Assembly (NCBI GenBank): GCA_022821385.1
Contig: JAJEDR010000076.1
Span: 1 to 64,000 of the forward strand
Direction of reading: 5' to 3'
Length of the DNA: 64,000 bases
DNA from: Rhodothermales bacterium
Lineage (GTDB): Bacteria > Bacteroidota > Rhodothermia > Rhodothermales > Bin80
Numbering within the stretch: position 1 is the stretch's first letter; each line of letters begins with the position of its first letter. The notes below the pieces were generated by a model. That model made no database searches. It was not told the origin of the DNA and saw nothing but the letters and a program-made list of their open reading frames with translations. Both the position numbers and the translations under genes were made by a program. Of this stretch, positions 18,365 through 29,169 are shown in pieces.

Positions 18365-19140
18365 TGCCTAGGTCAACGAGGCTGACTTACGACGACATAA
18401 TATAATATGTGCGTCCCCAAATTGCTGAGTGACAGTTACTTTTTTCTCCGGCGACAATTGAAAGATTCACTGGCGGTGGGAGCGCATACAGGCCGACGAG
18501 ATCCATCGCAGACGTATGCTATGCATTCAACTATCGATTGAGGTCACGCGTACCGTGCGCCAGCGGACTGTTTACATATTGGTTCTACCCGCAATATTCA
18601 CGGTAGAATTGATCTAGTGTTTCGCTGGATGTAGTGGGAGTGAAACGCTTGCGATGGTGCATTTGCGCCACCTGCAGGAAGGCAGCTAGAATCCTCCCCA
18701 CAACAGGTAGCACATCAGGGCGATTAGAGCGGCAAGCCACACATTTGCGCCCACAAGGAGCCAAGTATTCACGTTTAATTTACAACAGTTCTTTGTATCA
18801 CTCATTGTCCCTAGTTCGATTTACGACTGCCGTTGTGCCAATTAGGATACGAAATTCACTTGTTAAGTATTGTAAGTTGCTCCCCAAAGAATATGTATGA
18901 TGACAAATCAGTGAGTGCATTCAGAGATCTCAACCTCAAAAAAAAAGAGCAACCACGGCTGGGAAGCACTGAAGACCGAGGTTTGATAGTGGGCTGCCAT
19001 ATCAGTCCTTGGCTCAGATTTGAATTTCTAGGGAACGTTAAATGCACGGTTGTAATTACAATGAACGGATAAACAAGCGCCCTGCCTTAACCAGTGCTTG
19101 CACCTCGAGAGCTTGGCGCGAACAATTACCTCCACAAGCC
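18365..19140. other. 776 bp divergent intergenic region
   Basis: This lies between the M16 peptidase (leftward) and thiL (rightward). Frames here (for example 18634-18900, 18833-19072) have no family resemblance. An AT-rich stretch at about 18397-18407 (ATAATATAATATG) lies upstream of the M16 start and could be its promoter. A longer thiL frame opens at 19042, but its first 33 codons do not match the family. I see no TPP riboswitch motif before thiL. Confidence 0.35.
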
Positions 19141-20169
19141 ATGTCCAGTATTGAGCAGGCCGGGGAATTCAATCTGATCCATCAACTGACCTCTATTGGT
19201 TCCCCGAACGTCGAGCCTCCGATTATTGCGGGGATCGGTGACGATGCGGCGGTTTATCGCACCAATCACGATAGGGTACAGGTGGTGACAACAGATGCCC
19301 TGATCGAAGGATATCATTTCGATTTTGCGTTCTATAGCATGGAGGACGCTGGCTATAAGGCCATGGCCGTCAACCTCAGTGATATTGCTGCGATGAACGG
19401 TCGCCCTATTCTGGCTACGATAGCACTCGGGATACCCGGATCCGTGTCCATGGAAAACCTGGAAGCGCTCTATAGAGGCCTTGCGGCTAGTGCTTCCGCC
19501 CACGGGGTGCAGATTGCAGGCGGAGACACTACACGCGCACCCGTTCTAATGCTTACCATTACGGTTATTGGTGAAGCCAAGGCGTCAGAAATCGTCTACA
19601 GAAACGGCGCACGACCAGGTGACCGGATATGTGTGAGCGGAACGCTGGGGGATGCCGCTGCGGGGCTGGACATTCTGCGCCACGGAATTAAACCCGAGGC
19701 AGTTGGATCAAAGGCTTGGGATTTTCTTGTCGCCCGTCACCTACGGCCAAACCCCCGATTAGATCTTGTTAAAGAATGGGCCTCGCAAGGCATACGCCCC
19801 TCCGCCCTCATTGATATCTCGGACGGATTGGCGAATGAGTTACATCATATTTGCGCAGCGTCGGGGTGTGGAGCCACGATACGGGAATCCAGACTACCCC
19901 TGTCCAAAGCACTGATGGCTGCGTCCGTTCTGGAGCGGGGGTCCGTTGATTATGCTCTCAACGGAGGAGATGATTATGAATTACTCTTCACAGCTTCGGC
20001 GCAAGACCTACAAAAGGCGAATCCGAAATCCTTTTACACGATTGGAGTCATCACGGAAAAAGACATCCTGCTTCATCGAACAGATGACTCCGTTGAACCG
20101 TTGGTGCCAGCAGGACACGACCATTTCAGCGTGATACAGTCAACTACGCCACCGCCCCGAGCTCCTTAA
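19141..20169 (+). CDS. thiL: Thiamine-monophosphate kinase
   Basis: ThiL phosphorylates thiamine monophosphate to the active cofactor TPP. The protein (342 residues from ATG 19141) carries the PurM-fold signatures GIGDDAAVY, TTDALIEGYHFDF, MAVNLSDIAAMNG, GGDTTRAP, ISDGLANELHHI and GGDDYELLF. I chose ATG 19141 because family proteins begin at the EFxLI block (GEFNLIHQL), and the 33 codons upstream are not conserved-looking. Its 3' end overlaps the convergent DprA-like gene by 26 bp. Confidence 0.93.
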   Translation: MSSIEQAGEFNLIHQLTSIGSPNVEPPIIAGIGDDAAVYRTNHDRVQVVTTDALIEGYHFDFAFYSMEDAGYKAMAVNLSDIAAMNGRPILATIALGIPGSVSMENLEALYRGLAASASAHGVQIAGGDTTRAPVLMLTITVIGEAKASEIVYRNGARPGDRICVSGTLGDAAAGLDILRHGIKPEAVGSKAWDFLVARHLRPNPRLDLVKEWASQGIRPSALIDISDGLANELHHICAASGCGATIRESRLPLSKALMAASVLERGSVDYALNGGDDYELLFTASAQDLQKANPKSFYTIGVITEKDILLHRTDDSVEPLVPAGHDHFSVIQSTTPPPRAP

Positions 20170-21043
20170 GCTGTTCGACTGTTTGAGAAACTTTACGTCC
20201 AACCAATAACCTAAACAGTTTCGACCGCAGAAAATGGTCCGCGGTTTTGGCAAACCCAAGAGCTGCAGAAGCTGTCCTAAATTGATCATTGCTGTTTTTT
20301 GAGCCATCCACATAGAGCAGCTCATCAGCCAACGCTGCTGCTAAAGATCCAACGTTTCCTCGATCACCGGATTTCTGCGGAGCTTCTGGACTCTGCGCCG
20401 TAATGAGAACCATTTGTCCCCTGCTAAGCGCTTGACGATTTGGTTTCTCGAGACGCTGTTTAAGAGGTCCATTGTGCAATATCCAAATGACACTCCCTGA
20501 GTGCTCCTGGGTTGTCTTCACAAGGTCTATTGCCATCTTGAGGTGTCCAACCACAATGACGGTCTGTCCCTTTTTCACGGCCTCTCTAGCAGCTTTACAG
20601 GCTTTTTTTGACCGGCCCGGCGGGATACGATCAGGTCCAATAATGGCTAATCCCCCGTTCGTCAGAAGCGTCGGATTTCCTGTACCAAAGATCAACGGCG
20701 GCGCCTCTACGCGCATCCTGCTTCGAATCCTTCCTGGATAATCTTCATCGCTTCGGGCAAAGATCCAAAAACCTTTTCGCTGCCATTCTTCCAGACAAAA
20801 CCCCAGATTGATTCGACGATCCAAGAGCCATTGAAGTCGGGAAGGATCAACTTGGGCGCTTCTGGCAATTTCATGTACAGGTGCATCACCAAGGAGGAAC
20901 GCGGGTCTCTTTTGACGCCGATAAAGGATGGTGGCCACACGGTTATACTCCGCAAGCCGTAGTGGATGGTGCTTCCCTTCACCTCCCTGAAATGCGCATA
21001 GCAAAAGCACTGCACAGGCATCATCAGCCGGTAATTCACTCAT
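20144..21043 (-). CDS. DprA-like Rossmann protein (second, short)
   Basis: This 299-residue protein is a paralogue of the gene just upstream. It has the same N-terminal module (VLLLCAFQGGEGKHHPLRL, then AEYNRVATIL), a helical part with LGFCLEEWQRKGFWIFARSD, then YPGRIRSRM and PPLIFGTGN leading into a DprA/Smf-like Rossmann core (GLAIIGPDR, TVIVVGHLKMAID, GSVIWILHNG). Canonical DprA has SGLAxGID in this core; here the segment reads VGHLKMAID, so the classical nucleotide/DNA-binding loop is changed. It ends with a short basic helical tail (FRLLVGRKVSQTVEQLKEL). It overlaps the upstream gene by 8 bp, so it is translated with it. I infer a DNA-binding or nucleotide-sensing subunit of the RecQ unit. 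Confidence 0.7.
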   Translation of the reverse strand: MSELPADDACAVLLLCAFQGGEGKHHPLRLAEYNRVATILYRRQKRPAFLLGDAPVHEIARSAQVDPSRLQWLLDRRINLGFCLEEWQRKGFWIFARSDEDYPGRIRSRMRVEAPPLIFGTGNPTLLTNGGLAIIGPDRIPPGRSKKACKAAREAVKKGQTVIVVGHLKMAIDLVKTTQEHSGSVIWILHNGPLKQRLEKPNRQALSRGQMVLITAQSPEAPQKSGDRGNVGSLAAALADELLYVDGSKNSNDQFRTASAALGFAKTADHFLRSKLFRLLVGRKVSQTVEQLKELGAVA

Positions 21044-22358
21044 CGGTAATGGAGCTAAACAAGTCGATCTGGGCGCTCAAGTCTGTGGTCGCGAGTATGT
21101 CGACTTCGTCGTCATCATCCTCGATGTTTTCCTGTCTGCCTGTCGACACCTCGTCCAGTTCAAACAACTCGCCTTGAATGCATTCTCTGTAGATAGGGGA
21201 ATCTCCCCGATCATCCGCAGTCTCTGTCTGGGGCTCCTGCTTTACTTCATCATCGGATTCAGTGTGTACCGCTTCCGATTCGCGTACCTCTTCCGAGCTA
21301 CTTTCCTGATCAATTGATTGCGACGCTGCCGCCTCGCTCAATTTGATCTCAGGATCGGGATCGTCTGTCTGTGCGTGTTCTTGCTGGCTTGTATCTGAGC
21401 GTTTTGGCGAGCCCTCAATAACTTCCGGCTGCAATTCCGGAGGCTCATCGCTGATCTCAAGCAGTTCTTTTTTCAATAGCTCCGCGCCGGAGTCGGTTAA
21501 CTCAAATACGGATTCTGTGGGCTCTCCACTAACATGCACATAACATTTTTTCAATTCAAGAAATTCACGCACGGCCGATTCAACGCAATACCAGTCCGTA
21601 CTGATCTCTGAGCTATCCACATAGACTACCGAATCACACAATGTCATCAGCATTTGTCCCACTTGTGGCTCTTCGCTCAATGACCGTTTATCAACGGGAC
21701 TGCGACTAGATAGCAAAACCGTTTTTCCGGCCGTCCTTGATCTGCGAACTGGTTTTTCCAAGGGTATACTTAGTTCATCTCCCTGGAGCACCCATATAAC
21801 GGATCCCTTAGCATCAAGAGCACTCTTGACTGCATTTTCCCCAATAGACTGTCTCCCAGCAACGATTATTGCATGACCATTCTCTGCATAAAATTTTGCC
21901 AGCTGTTGGACGCTTTCCGCTGACTGCCGCGTTGCCCCCTCCGGTCCTACAATCGCTGTGCCGCCCTGATCAATGATCGTTACTTCCCCGGTCCCGAACA
22001 GGACTGGGGGTGCCAGTGACTTCATGGACTGTTTTATTCTTTTCGGATACGCTGCATCCCCGCGGCCAAGGATCCAAAAATCTCTGCGCTGCCACTCCTC
22101 AAGGTGAAATCCCAAAGTAATCCTGCGCTCCAGAAGCCCGGAAATACGATGGTAGCCAAGGCGCGTCTCCTGTGCCGCATTTTCAGCACACGAGCGCTTG
22201 ACCAGGTCCATTGGACGATGGTCATTCTGGTGAAGCCATGTCGCCAGCAGATTATATTCCGGTAATGTGAGCGGCTTATGCTCCCGTTCTCCACCGAACC
22301 AGGCACATAGAAGCAAAGTCACATTGGTATCGTCGGACAGGGGCCAGGTCATGATCAT
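21036..22358 (-). CDS. DprA-like Rossmann protein with acidic tail
   Basis: This 440-residue protein has an N-terminal module (LLLCAWFGGEREHKPLTLPE, about residues 15-34), a helical segment (LGFHLEEWQRRDFWILGRGD), then YPKRIKQSM and PPVLFGTGE before a DprA/Smf-like Rossmann core (TAIVGPEGA, AIIVAGRQSIGENAVKSA, GSVIWVLQGD). The SGLAxGID loop of competence DprA is replaced by AGRQSIGEN. From about residue 285 the chain is a long, very acidic, low-complexity tail ending with QGELF (395-399) and QIDLF (430-434). Both fit the QxxLF sliding-clamp-binding pattern. Start ATG 22358 overlaps the RecQ stop (ATGA); ATG 22352 is also possible. It is the middle gene of the RecQ/DprA/DprA unit. Confidence 0.72.
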   Translation of the reverse strand: MIMTWPLSDDTNVTLLLCAWFGGEREHKPLTLPEYNLLATWLHQNDHRPMDLVKRSCAENAAQETRLGYHRISGLLERRITLGFHLEEWQRRDFWILGRGDAAYPKRIKQSMKSLAPPVLFGTGEVTIIDQGGTAIVGPEGATRQSAESVQQLAKFYAENGHAIIVAGRQSIGENAVKSALDAKGSVIWVLQGDELSIPLEKPVRRSRTAGKTVLLSSRSPVDKRSLSEEPQVGQMLMTLCDSVVYVDSSEISTDWYCVESAVREFLELKKCYVHVSGEPTESVFELTDSGAELLKKELLEISDEPPELQPEVIEGSPKRSDTSQQEHAQTDDPDPEIKLSEAAASQSIDQESSSEEVRESEAVHTESDDEVKQEPQTETADDRGDSPIYRECIQGELFELDEVSTGRQENIEDDDDEVDILATTDLSAQIDLFSSITDE

Positions 22359-24463
22359 CCAGACAAGCTATGTTTGACCAGGGCCACCGGTCGCACGCTT
22401 GGACATCCATCATGGCGCAGCAGCGCAGAAGCTGTGACCATTGTCCAACCACTGACACTTATGTCATCGATCAGGAGCGTTGACTGTTTGCAGGATCTCT
22501 CGATCATAAATGCATTGGCCACATTAAGAGCACGCTGCACCTCATTTTTCTGATCACTCTGCCGTGCCCCCTCGCCCGTCCTCGCAACAGCGTGAACCAG
22601 AGGTCTTCCAAGTTGCTCAGCAACTGCCGCTGCCAAGAGAGGCACATGCCGCCTGTTGTTGCGGGGAGGCACATAGGTTACGCATCCGATTCCTTTGTTT
22701 TTAGCCCATTCCTGTAACCTGTGAACGAACGCATCCACCACTATCTTTGAATACTGGTTTCCATAATTTCGCTCCCTCAAAATTTGATCACCGAGTCCCA
22801 TATCAAAAGCTCTGCAAAGCGCAAACCCCGGCAGCATTCGATGAGCTTTGTCAATCGTGATGCCGCGTTCGTGAATGGGGTGATCCGAGATTTCTGCGAT
22901 TGGCCACTCACGGCGGGGCGATATAGCATACCGTCGTTTTTTGATGAATTGTTCTGCCTCAATTACCAACTCCGGTTTGGGCTGGTGAGACTTGTTGGCC
23001 CTGTTCATACAGTTCCGACAACGGCCGCAGTCTTGCGCAGAATCATCATCAAGGGCCCGTTGCAAAAATGCCATAAGGCATCCACTGTGACGCATGTATT
23101 TACGCATCTGCGCCTTCTCAGATGCGCGAACTCTCCGTAGCCGGGCAATGTACTCTGGATCAACCTTGAAACCACCGGCTTCACCAGTTGCATACCATTC
23201 CCGCCCCTGCTGAATAACCGGTGCGGGGGACTCAAGAGAGGCGAGCTTCAGCACCTTCTCGATCTTGGATTTCTTTAGATTAACCGCCGCCATGATTGCA
23301 TCAATCTCTAAACCGCCATCCGCATTCTCGAGCACATCGAGCACTTGATTGATCTCATTCTGAGGGGGGAAGGCATTATCCATGAAGTAATCAACGATAC
23401 GCTCATCCTCTTCCCCCCAAAGCAGAAAACCGTAGGCATCATCAATTCCTCGTCCTGCTCGTCCCACCTGTTGGTAGTAATGCACAGCAGACCCAGGTCT
23501 CTGGTAATGAATAATGAACTTCAGGTCAGGTTTATCAAAACCCATCCCCAAGGCGATAGTCGCAACCAGGGCCTTGATCTGGTTGTTTAGGAGTTGTTGT
23601 TCCAACTCTTCCCGTTGGCCTGCGTTACCGTAGTAGGATGCCGCTTGGATCCCCTTGTACCGAAGCCAGGAAGAGACAAGGTCCGCATCCTTGCGTGTGA
23701 GAACATAAATGATCCCACTCCCCGAAAGACGTGGCACCACCTGTGCTATCCATGCCAGTCTCACTTTGGGATCAGGCAGCGTGAGGTTGTGAAGCTGTAG
23801 GCTGCGCCGCACTAGGCTCCCGCGACTAACCTGAATATCTCCGCCCAGCTGCTGCCGTACATCTTGGACGACGCGATCGTTCGCCGTAGCAGTCGTGGCT
23901 ACAATGGCAGCTCCCTTCGGAATAGCCTGCTGAACCCTGCGAATACGCCGATAATCTGGACGAAAATCATGTCCCCAATCTGATATGCAATGGGCCTCAT
24001 CTATGATCAGCATTCCGAGGCCCCTTGTGATCAGTGGCAGCGTGCTCCGGGTAAAATGGCCGCTAGCCAGCCGCTCGGGCGTGATCATGAGGATATCCAC
24101 CTCGTCATTTTGGAGTTCCTCCCGAATCTCTCCCCAATCCCCAAAATTATCGCCCGTCATCCTGCGTGCCTTGAGCCCAAGCGTAAACGCTGCATCCTCC
24201 TGATTACGCATCAGCGCGAGAAGCGGAGATATCATCAGCGACGGTCCCAGGCCTGCTTCCCGCCTGATCTTGGTGGCAATAGTATAGACCATCGTCTTCC
24301 CCCAACCCGTTCGCTGGACAACCAGGACCCGTTCCCCCTTTACGGCATGCTCAATGCTCTCCCATTGCCCGTCACGAAATTCCGCCTGTTCGTTCCCTAC
24401 CGCATCGCAGAGGTAACGGGTCGCCACTTCCCTCAAGTTATCCGGGTTCTTCGATTTTGACAT
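22355..24463 (-). CDS. RecQ-type helicase fused to phosphoribosyltransferase domain
   Basis: This protein (702 residues from ATG 24463; an upstream TTG frame to 24496 is less likely) begins with a complete RecQ SF2 helicase: FRDGQWESI, Walker A QRTGWGKT, DEAH box IIDEAHCISDWGHDFRPDYR and motif VI QQVGRAGRG. A zinc-binding RecQ C-terminal region follows (a lone Cys, then CGRCRNC) with a winged helix. In place of an HRDC domain, the last 160 residues look like a type I phosphoribosyltransferase: a ComF-like core with the PRPP loop TLLIDDISVSGWTMVTASAL. It follows the metalloprotease gene by 13 bp and overlaps the first DprA-like gene by 4 bp. The role is inferred to be DNA repair or defence. 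Confidence 0.85.
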   Translation of the reverse strand: MSKSKNPDNLREVATRYLCDAVGNEQAEFRDGQWESIEHAVKGERVLVVQRTGWGKTMVYTIATKIRREAGLGPSLMISPLLALMRNQEDAAFTLGLKARRMTGDNFGDWGEIREELQNDEVDILMITPERLASGHFTRSTLPLITRGLGMLIIDEAHCISDWGHDFRPDYRRIRRVQQAIPKGAAIVATTATANDRVVQDVRQQLGGDIQVSRGSLVRRSLQLHNLTLPDPKVRLAWIAQVVPRLSGSGIIYVLTRKDADLVSSWLRYKGIQAASYYGNAGQREELEQQLLNNQIKALVATIALGMGFDKPDLKFIIHYQRPGSAVHYYQQVGRAGRGIDDAYGFLLWGEEDERIVDYFMDNAFPPQNEINQVLDVLENADGGLEIDAIMAAVNLKKSKIEKVLKLASLESPAPVIQQGREWYATGEAGGFKVDPEYIARLRRVRASEKAQMRKYMRHSGCLMAFLQRALDDDSAQDCGRCRNCMNRANKSHQPKPELVIEAEQFIKKRRYAISPRREWPIAEISDHPIHERGITIDKAHRMLPGFALCRAFDMGLGDQILRERNYGNQYSKIVVDAFVHRLQEWAKNKGIGCVTYVPPRNNRRHVPLLAAAVAEQLGRPLVHAVARTGEGARQSDQKNEVQRALNVANAFMIERSCKQSTLLIDDISVSGWTMVTASALLRHDGCPSVRPVALVKHSLSG

Positions 24464-24476
24464 CACGCAGGACGTT

Positions 24477-26960
24477 TCAGTGGCTGCACCACTCAATTGC
24501 AGTGGCTGAGAGTAGCGCGCGGTGCGTTTGGCGGCGTACGTCAGCGCCGATCGGAGAGCCAGGTGGCATCACTGCACGTGGTCGGCGGTCATCAGGGCTG
24601 TACTCTCTCAAGAGGTATTGCTCAATTTGATCCAGTACCATCCTGCGATGATAGCGGGTTTCTGAATCCCGCTGAGGCACCTCAGCCTCCACGAGCCACT
24701 CCGTGAACTCACGAAGCCGTTCCATAACCATCACCCGCACCGCGGGGGCGGCATCACGCTCATTTGCCAATCCAATCAATTCATCAATCCACACCTGTTG
24801 CACTACGCGCTGCAGTTCGGCATCGTACGGATCATCTGCAACAGGTATTCCCCAGACTGCGTCGCTCACGATCTCCATAATGCCATGGAAATCCGGAAGG
24901 GTGTCGTCGTGGTCTCGCTGATACGTCATACGGGCTGTGCGCGCTGGATTGAGGATCTGAGCAAATACCAGCGTAGCAACCGCAGCAGCAGGCGTGTAAG
25001 CATCAAAGGTCAGGCCCGTGTGGCGATCAAACAACTCGCGATGCGCCGAAAACCCAGGTGGGCGGGGAGGCATGCCGGTTCGGACACTTTCCGGGACGCG
25101 AAGAGCCTCCGGCGAAACTGCCTCCAACAATGCTTCCAGCGCTGCCAGTTGCACCGAACCCGTAACCGGCTCCACCAGTGCCTGACTGTCTCCACGCATC
25201 GCATAGGTGTAGGTTACTCCGCCCAGTAATTTGACCGTAGCCTCCACCTGATACCTGTGTCGCAGGTAGAGTGGGACCAGCACTTCCTCCATGGTTGCCA
25301 GTGGACGTCCTTTACGTATAACTTCTTGACCAAAACGCGCCAGAGCAGCATCCCTGATCGCCATTTCGTGCTGAAGGGCGCTTACCATTTCGTCACCATT
25401 GTCCCAGAGGTTGGCGAGCGGATGTGCTGCACCGGCGGGACGTGCGTCCGCGTCGGTGATATAATGCAAGCCACGATTCCAGGCCTGCTGCAGGATTGCG
25501 CTCAGTAGCCCCTCTTCGCTGTCACCTGGTAACGGCTGAGCATACCCATAGGCAATGGCAACCTTATCCCACTCACCGATACCGGTTGAGTAGGCCCCAT
25601 CCAATTGGATCTCTCCGGCTTCATTAAACAGGGCATATGGGGCAGGATAGTCCATGACGGACGCCCGAGCGTTGACAGAGGACGCAAAATTATGGCTGAG
25701 GCCAAGCGTGTGTCCGACCTCGTGAGCAGACAGCTGTCGGATACGTGCGAGCGACATGGACAACATTGGATCGTCGGATGTGAGTGAGTCACCGTAGGGG
25801 GCAAGGAGCCCTTCGGCGATAAGGTAGTCTTGTCGGACCCTGAGTGAACCGAGCGACACATGCCCCTTGATGATCTCACCGGTGCGGGGGTCTGTCACAC
25901 TTGATCCGTAACTCCAGCCGCGAGTAGCACGGTGCACCCACTGAATCGTATTGTAGCGCACATCCATTGGGTCTGCTCCATCCGGCAATATTTCAATCTG
26001 AAAAGCATTGGAGAAGCCAGCTGCTTCAAATGCATCTGACCACCATCGGGCACCATCCAGGAGCGCTCCCCTGACCGGCTCGGGTGTACCTGGATCCAGA
26101 TAGTACACGATGGGTGACACGGGGTCGCTGAGTACTGCACTTGAATCCGCCTTGATCAGACGATGACGCCGAATGTAGCGCTTCACCATATCCTCTCCGA
26201 TGGGCGCTGCATAATCCATGTAGCTAATTGCACCGTACCCGGCTCCAGGATGAAACACTCTGGGGGTGTACCCTTCATCGGGCAGCATAACAAATGAGTG
26301 TCGCACACTTAGGGTCACCGAATATGGATCAGCTGCCACATCACGTACGAAGCGTCCGGGAGCATCAGACGTGAACGTTATTCTCGCTTCCATCTCGGTG
26401 TTTCGCGGGAGGGCCTTAAGCATATCTGGAATGGGAGCGCTTCGACTCTTGTCCAGACTGAAATTACCTTGTTGCGCCCCCCGCAACCTGCGAGTAATTC
26501 CGTTAGCATCTCTAACAACAAAATCTGTCGCATTTACAAGGATTCTGTTTTCCTCCTCGGCCTCAACTTTGAACCCCCAGAGGATGGCTTCCGCAAAGGC
26601 CTCACTGACGGAGGCTTTCTCTGCTGCTGATTCCGAATCAGCGCGATAGCGCAGGTTTGGCATAACGAGAAGAATCTTGGGCCCGCTACGCTCAAACCGG
26701 ACCAGGCGCGTACTGCCTAACTGGCTTCTGTCTAATCCAATGTCATTGGATCCCAACCCTGCAGGCATGGAAGTTACATAGATGAACTCCTGATTCAATG
26801 CAGGAATTTCAAGATAGATTTCACCGGAATCCGAATGCCAGTACACGGGAAAGAAACCGTCCCGTTTGTCCATGTCCTTTGTTTTCTCGGTAATGGACTG
26901 CACTCCCTGTCCGTACGCGGGCAGACAAAATAGCAGTAGTGATAAGGTTAAGAGGCGCAT
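24477..26960 (-). CDS. Secreted zinc metalloprotease (DUF5117/DUF4953 type)
   Basis: This 827-residue protein has a signal peptide (cleavage near AYGQ, residue 18). N-terminal beta domains of the DUF5118/DUF5117 type come first (GFFPVYWHSDSGEIYLEIP, then FIYVTSMPAGLGSNDIGLDR). A metzincin catalytic motif HEVGHTLGLSH (around residues 410-420) is followed by a Met-turn-like SVMDYPAPY. The C-terminal third is helical. It is exported, probably for protein degradation or outer-membrane-associated processing. It is divergent from atpD and lies 13 bp upstream of the RecQ-like gene, so the RecQ/DprA genes may be read from its promoter. Confidence 0.92.
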   Translation of the reverse strand: MRLLTLSLLLFCLPAYGQGVQSITEKTKDMDKRDGFFPVYWHSDSGEIYLEIPALNQEFIYVTSMPAGLGSNDIGLDRSQLGSTRLVRFERSGPKILLVMPNLRYRADSESAAEKASVSEAFAEAILWGFKVEAEEENRILVNATDFVVRDANGITRRLRGAQQGNFSLDKSRSAPIPDMLKALPRNTEMEARITFTSDAPGRFVRDVAADPYSVTLSVRHSFVMLPDEGYTPRVFHPGAGYGAISYMDYAAPIGEDMVKRYIRRHRLIKADSSAVLSDPVSPIVYYLDPGTPEPVRGALLDGARWWSDAFEAAGFSNAFQIEILPDGADPMDVRYNTIQWVHRATRGWSYGSSVTDPRTGEIIKGHVSLGSLRVRQDYLIAEGLLAPYGDSLTSDDPMLSMSLARIRQLSAHEVGHTLGLSHNFASSVNARASVMDYPAPYALFNEAGEIQLDGAYSTGIGEWDKVAIAYGYAQPLPGDSEEGLLSAILQQAWNRGLHYITDADARPAGAAHPLANLWDNGDEMVSALQHEMAIRDAALARFGQEVIRKGRPLATMEEVLVPLYLRHRYQVEATVKLLGGVTYTYAMRGDSQALVEPVTGSVQLAALEALLEAVSPEALRVPESVRTGMPPRPPGFSAHRELFDRHTGLTFDAYTPAAAVATLVFAQILNPARTARMTYQRDHDDTLPDFHGIMEIVSDAVWGIPVADDPYDAELQRVVQQVWIDELIGLANERDAAPAVRVMVMERLREFTEWLVEAEVPQRDSETRYHRRMVLDQIEQYLLREYSPDDRRPRAVMPPGSPIGADVRRQTHRALLSATAIEWCSH

Positions 26961-27212
26961 CTTCTATTGATCTAGTGTGAATGGAGAACCGGAAACGCTC
27001 CAGCAAAAAGTAAACACCGGGTTACAATAATTCGTTCAGGGTAATAAAGCCTATACGGATTAGATCCAGTTGAGCTTGTTATGCGAAGAAATACAATGAA
27101 GCCATTTTGCCTGAGCCTCGTTAAAGCCCGCGGTTCGGGAGAGCGCGTTCCGATTATTGTACGTGCCTGTTGCAGAGTTGCGTAACTTTCCACCTAACAA
27201 AATCAGTCTTAA

Positions 27213-28702
<1,490 letters not shown>

Positions 28703-28703
<1 letters not shown>

Positions 28704-29122
28704 TGGCAGCCGAAGTACAGCGTGCGCTTCGTGTCGATATTGTTGCACCCGATAAACAGGTATTTCAGGGCTTCGTTACAGGGTTACGTGCACCTGGTGC
28801 GGACGGTGGCTTCGAGATCCGTTACAATCATGCGCCGATGATTGCGTCGCTGACCGTGGGGCCGCTGGTCCTAACCACGTCAGGTACAGAAAAACTCACG
28901 TTCGCCACCAGCGGGGGATTTGTAGAAGTGATTGGTAATGTGGTTACCGTTCTGGCGGAAACTGCTGAGCCCGCGACTGATATTGATACGGATCGCGCCA
29001 AAAATGCAGAACAGCGCGCACTTAAGCGCTTGGAGGAGGCATCCGCTGATTTGGATCGTGTGCGTGCGGAACAGGCACTTGAACGCGCCCGTAATCGCCT
29101 TCGCATCAGCATGGCTGAGTGA
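28703..29122 (+). CDS. atpC: ATP synthase F1 subunit epsilon
   Basis: This 139-residue protein has the N-terminal beta-sandwich of subunit epsilon (LRVDIVAPDKQVFQG, then FEIRYNHAPMIASLTVGPLV and FATSGGFVEVIGNVVTVLAE) and the C-terminal helical hairpin (about residues 95-139). Epsilon couples rotation and can brake ATP hydrolysis. The start codon overlaps the atpD stop by one base (TAATG), so the two are translationally coupled. Confidence 0.95.
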
Positions 29123-29169
29123 TAGGCTTGTGTAGACAAATTTTTGCGTGCAGGAATCCAGGGGGACGG

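Noticed and set aside
18365-19140. TPP riboswitch upstream of thiL
   Set aside because: No THI-box-like conserved segments were seen in the 776 bp.
21036-22358. Competence protein DprA proper
   Set aside because: The SGLAxGID loop is absent, the acidic tail is atypical, and two paralogues sit beside a RecQ-PRTase fusion.
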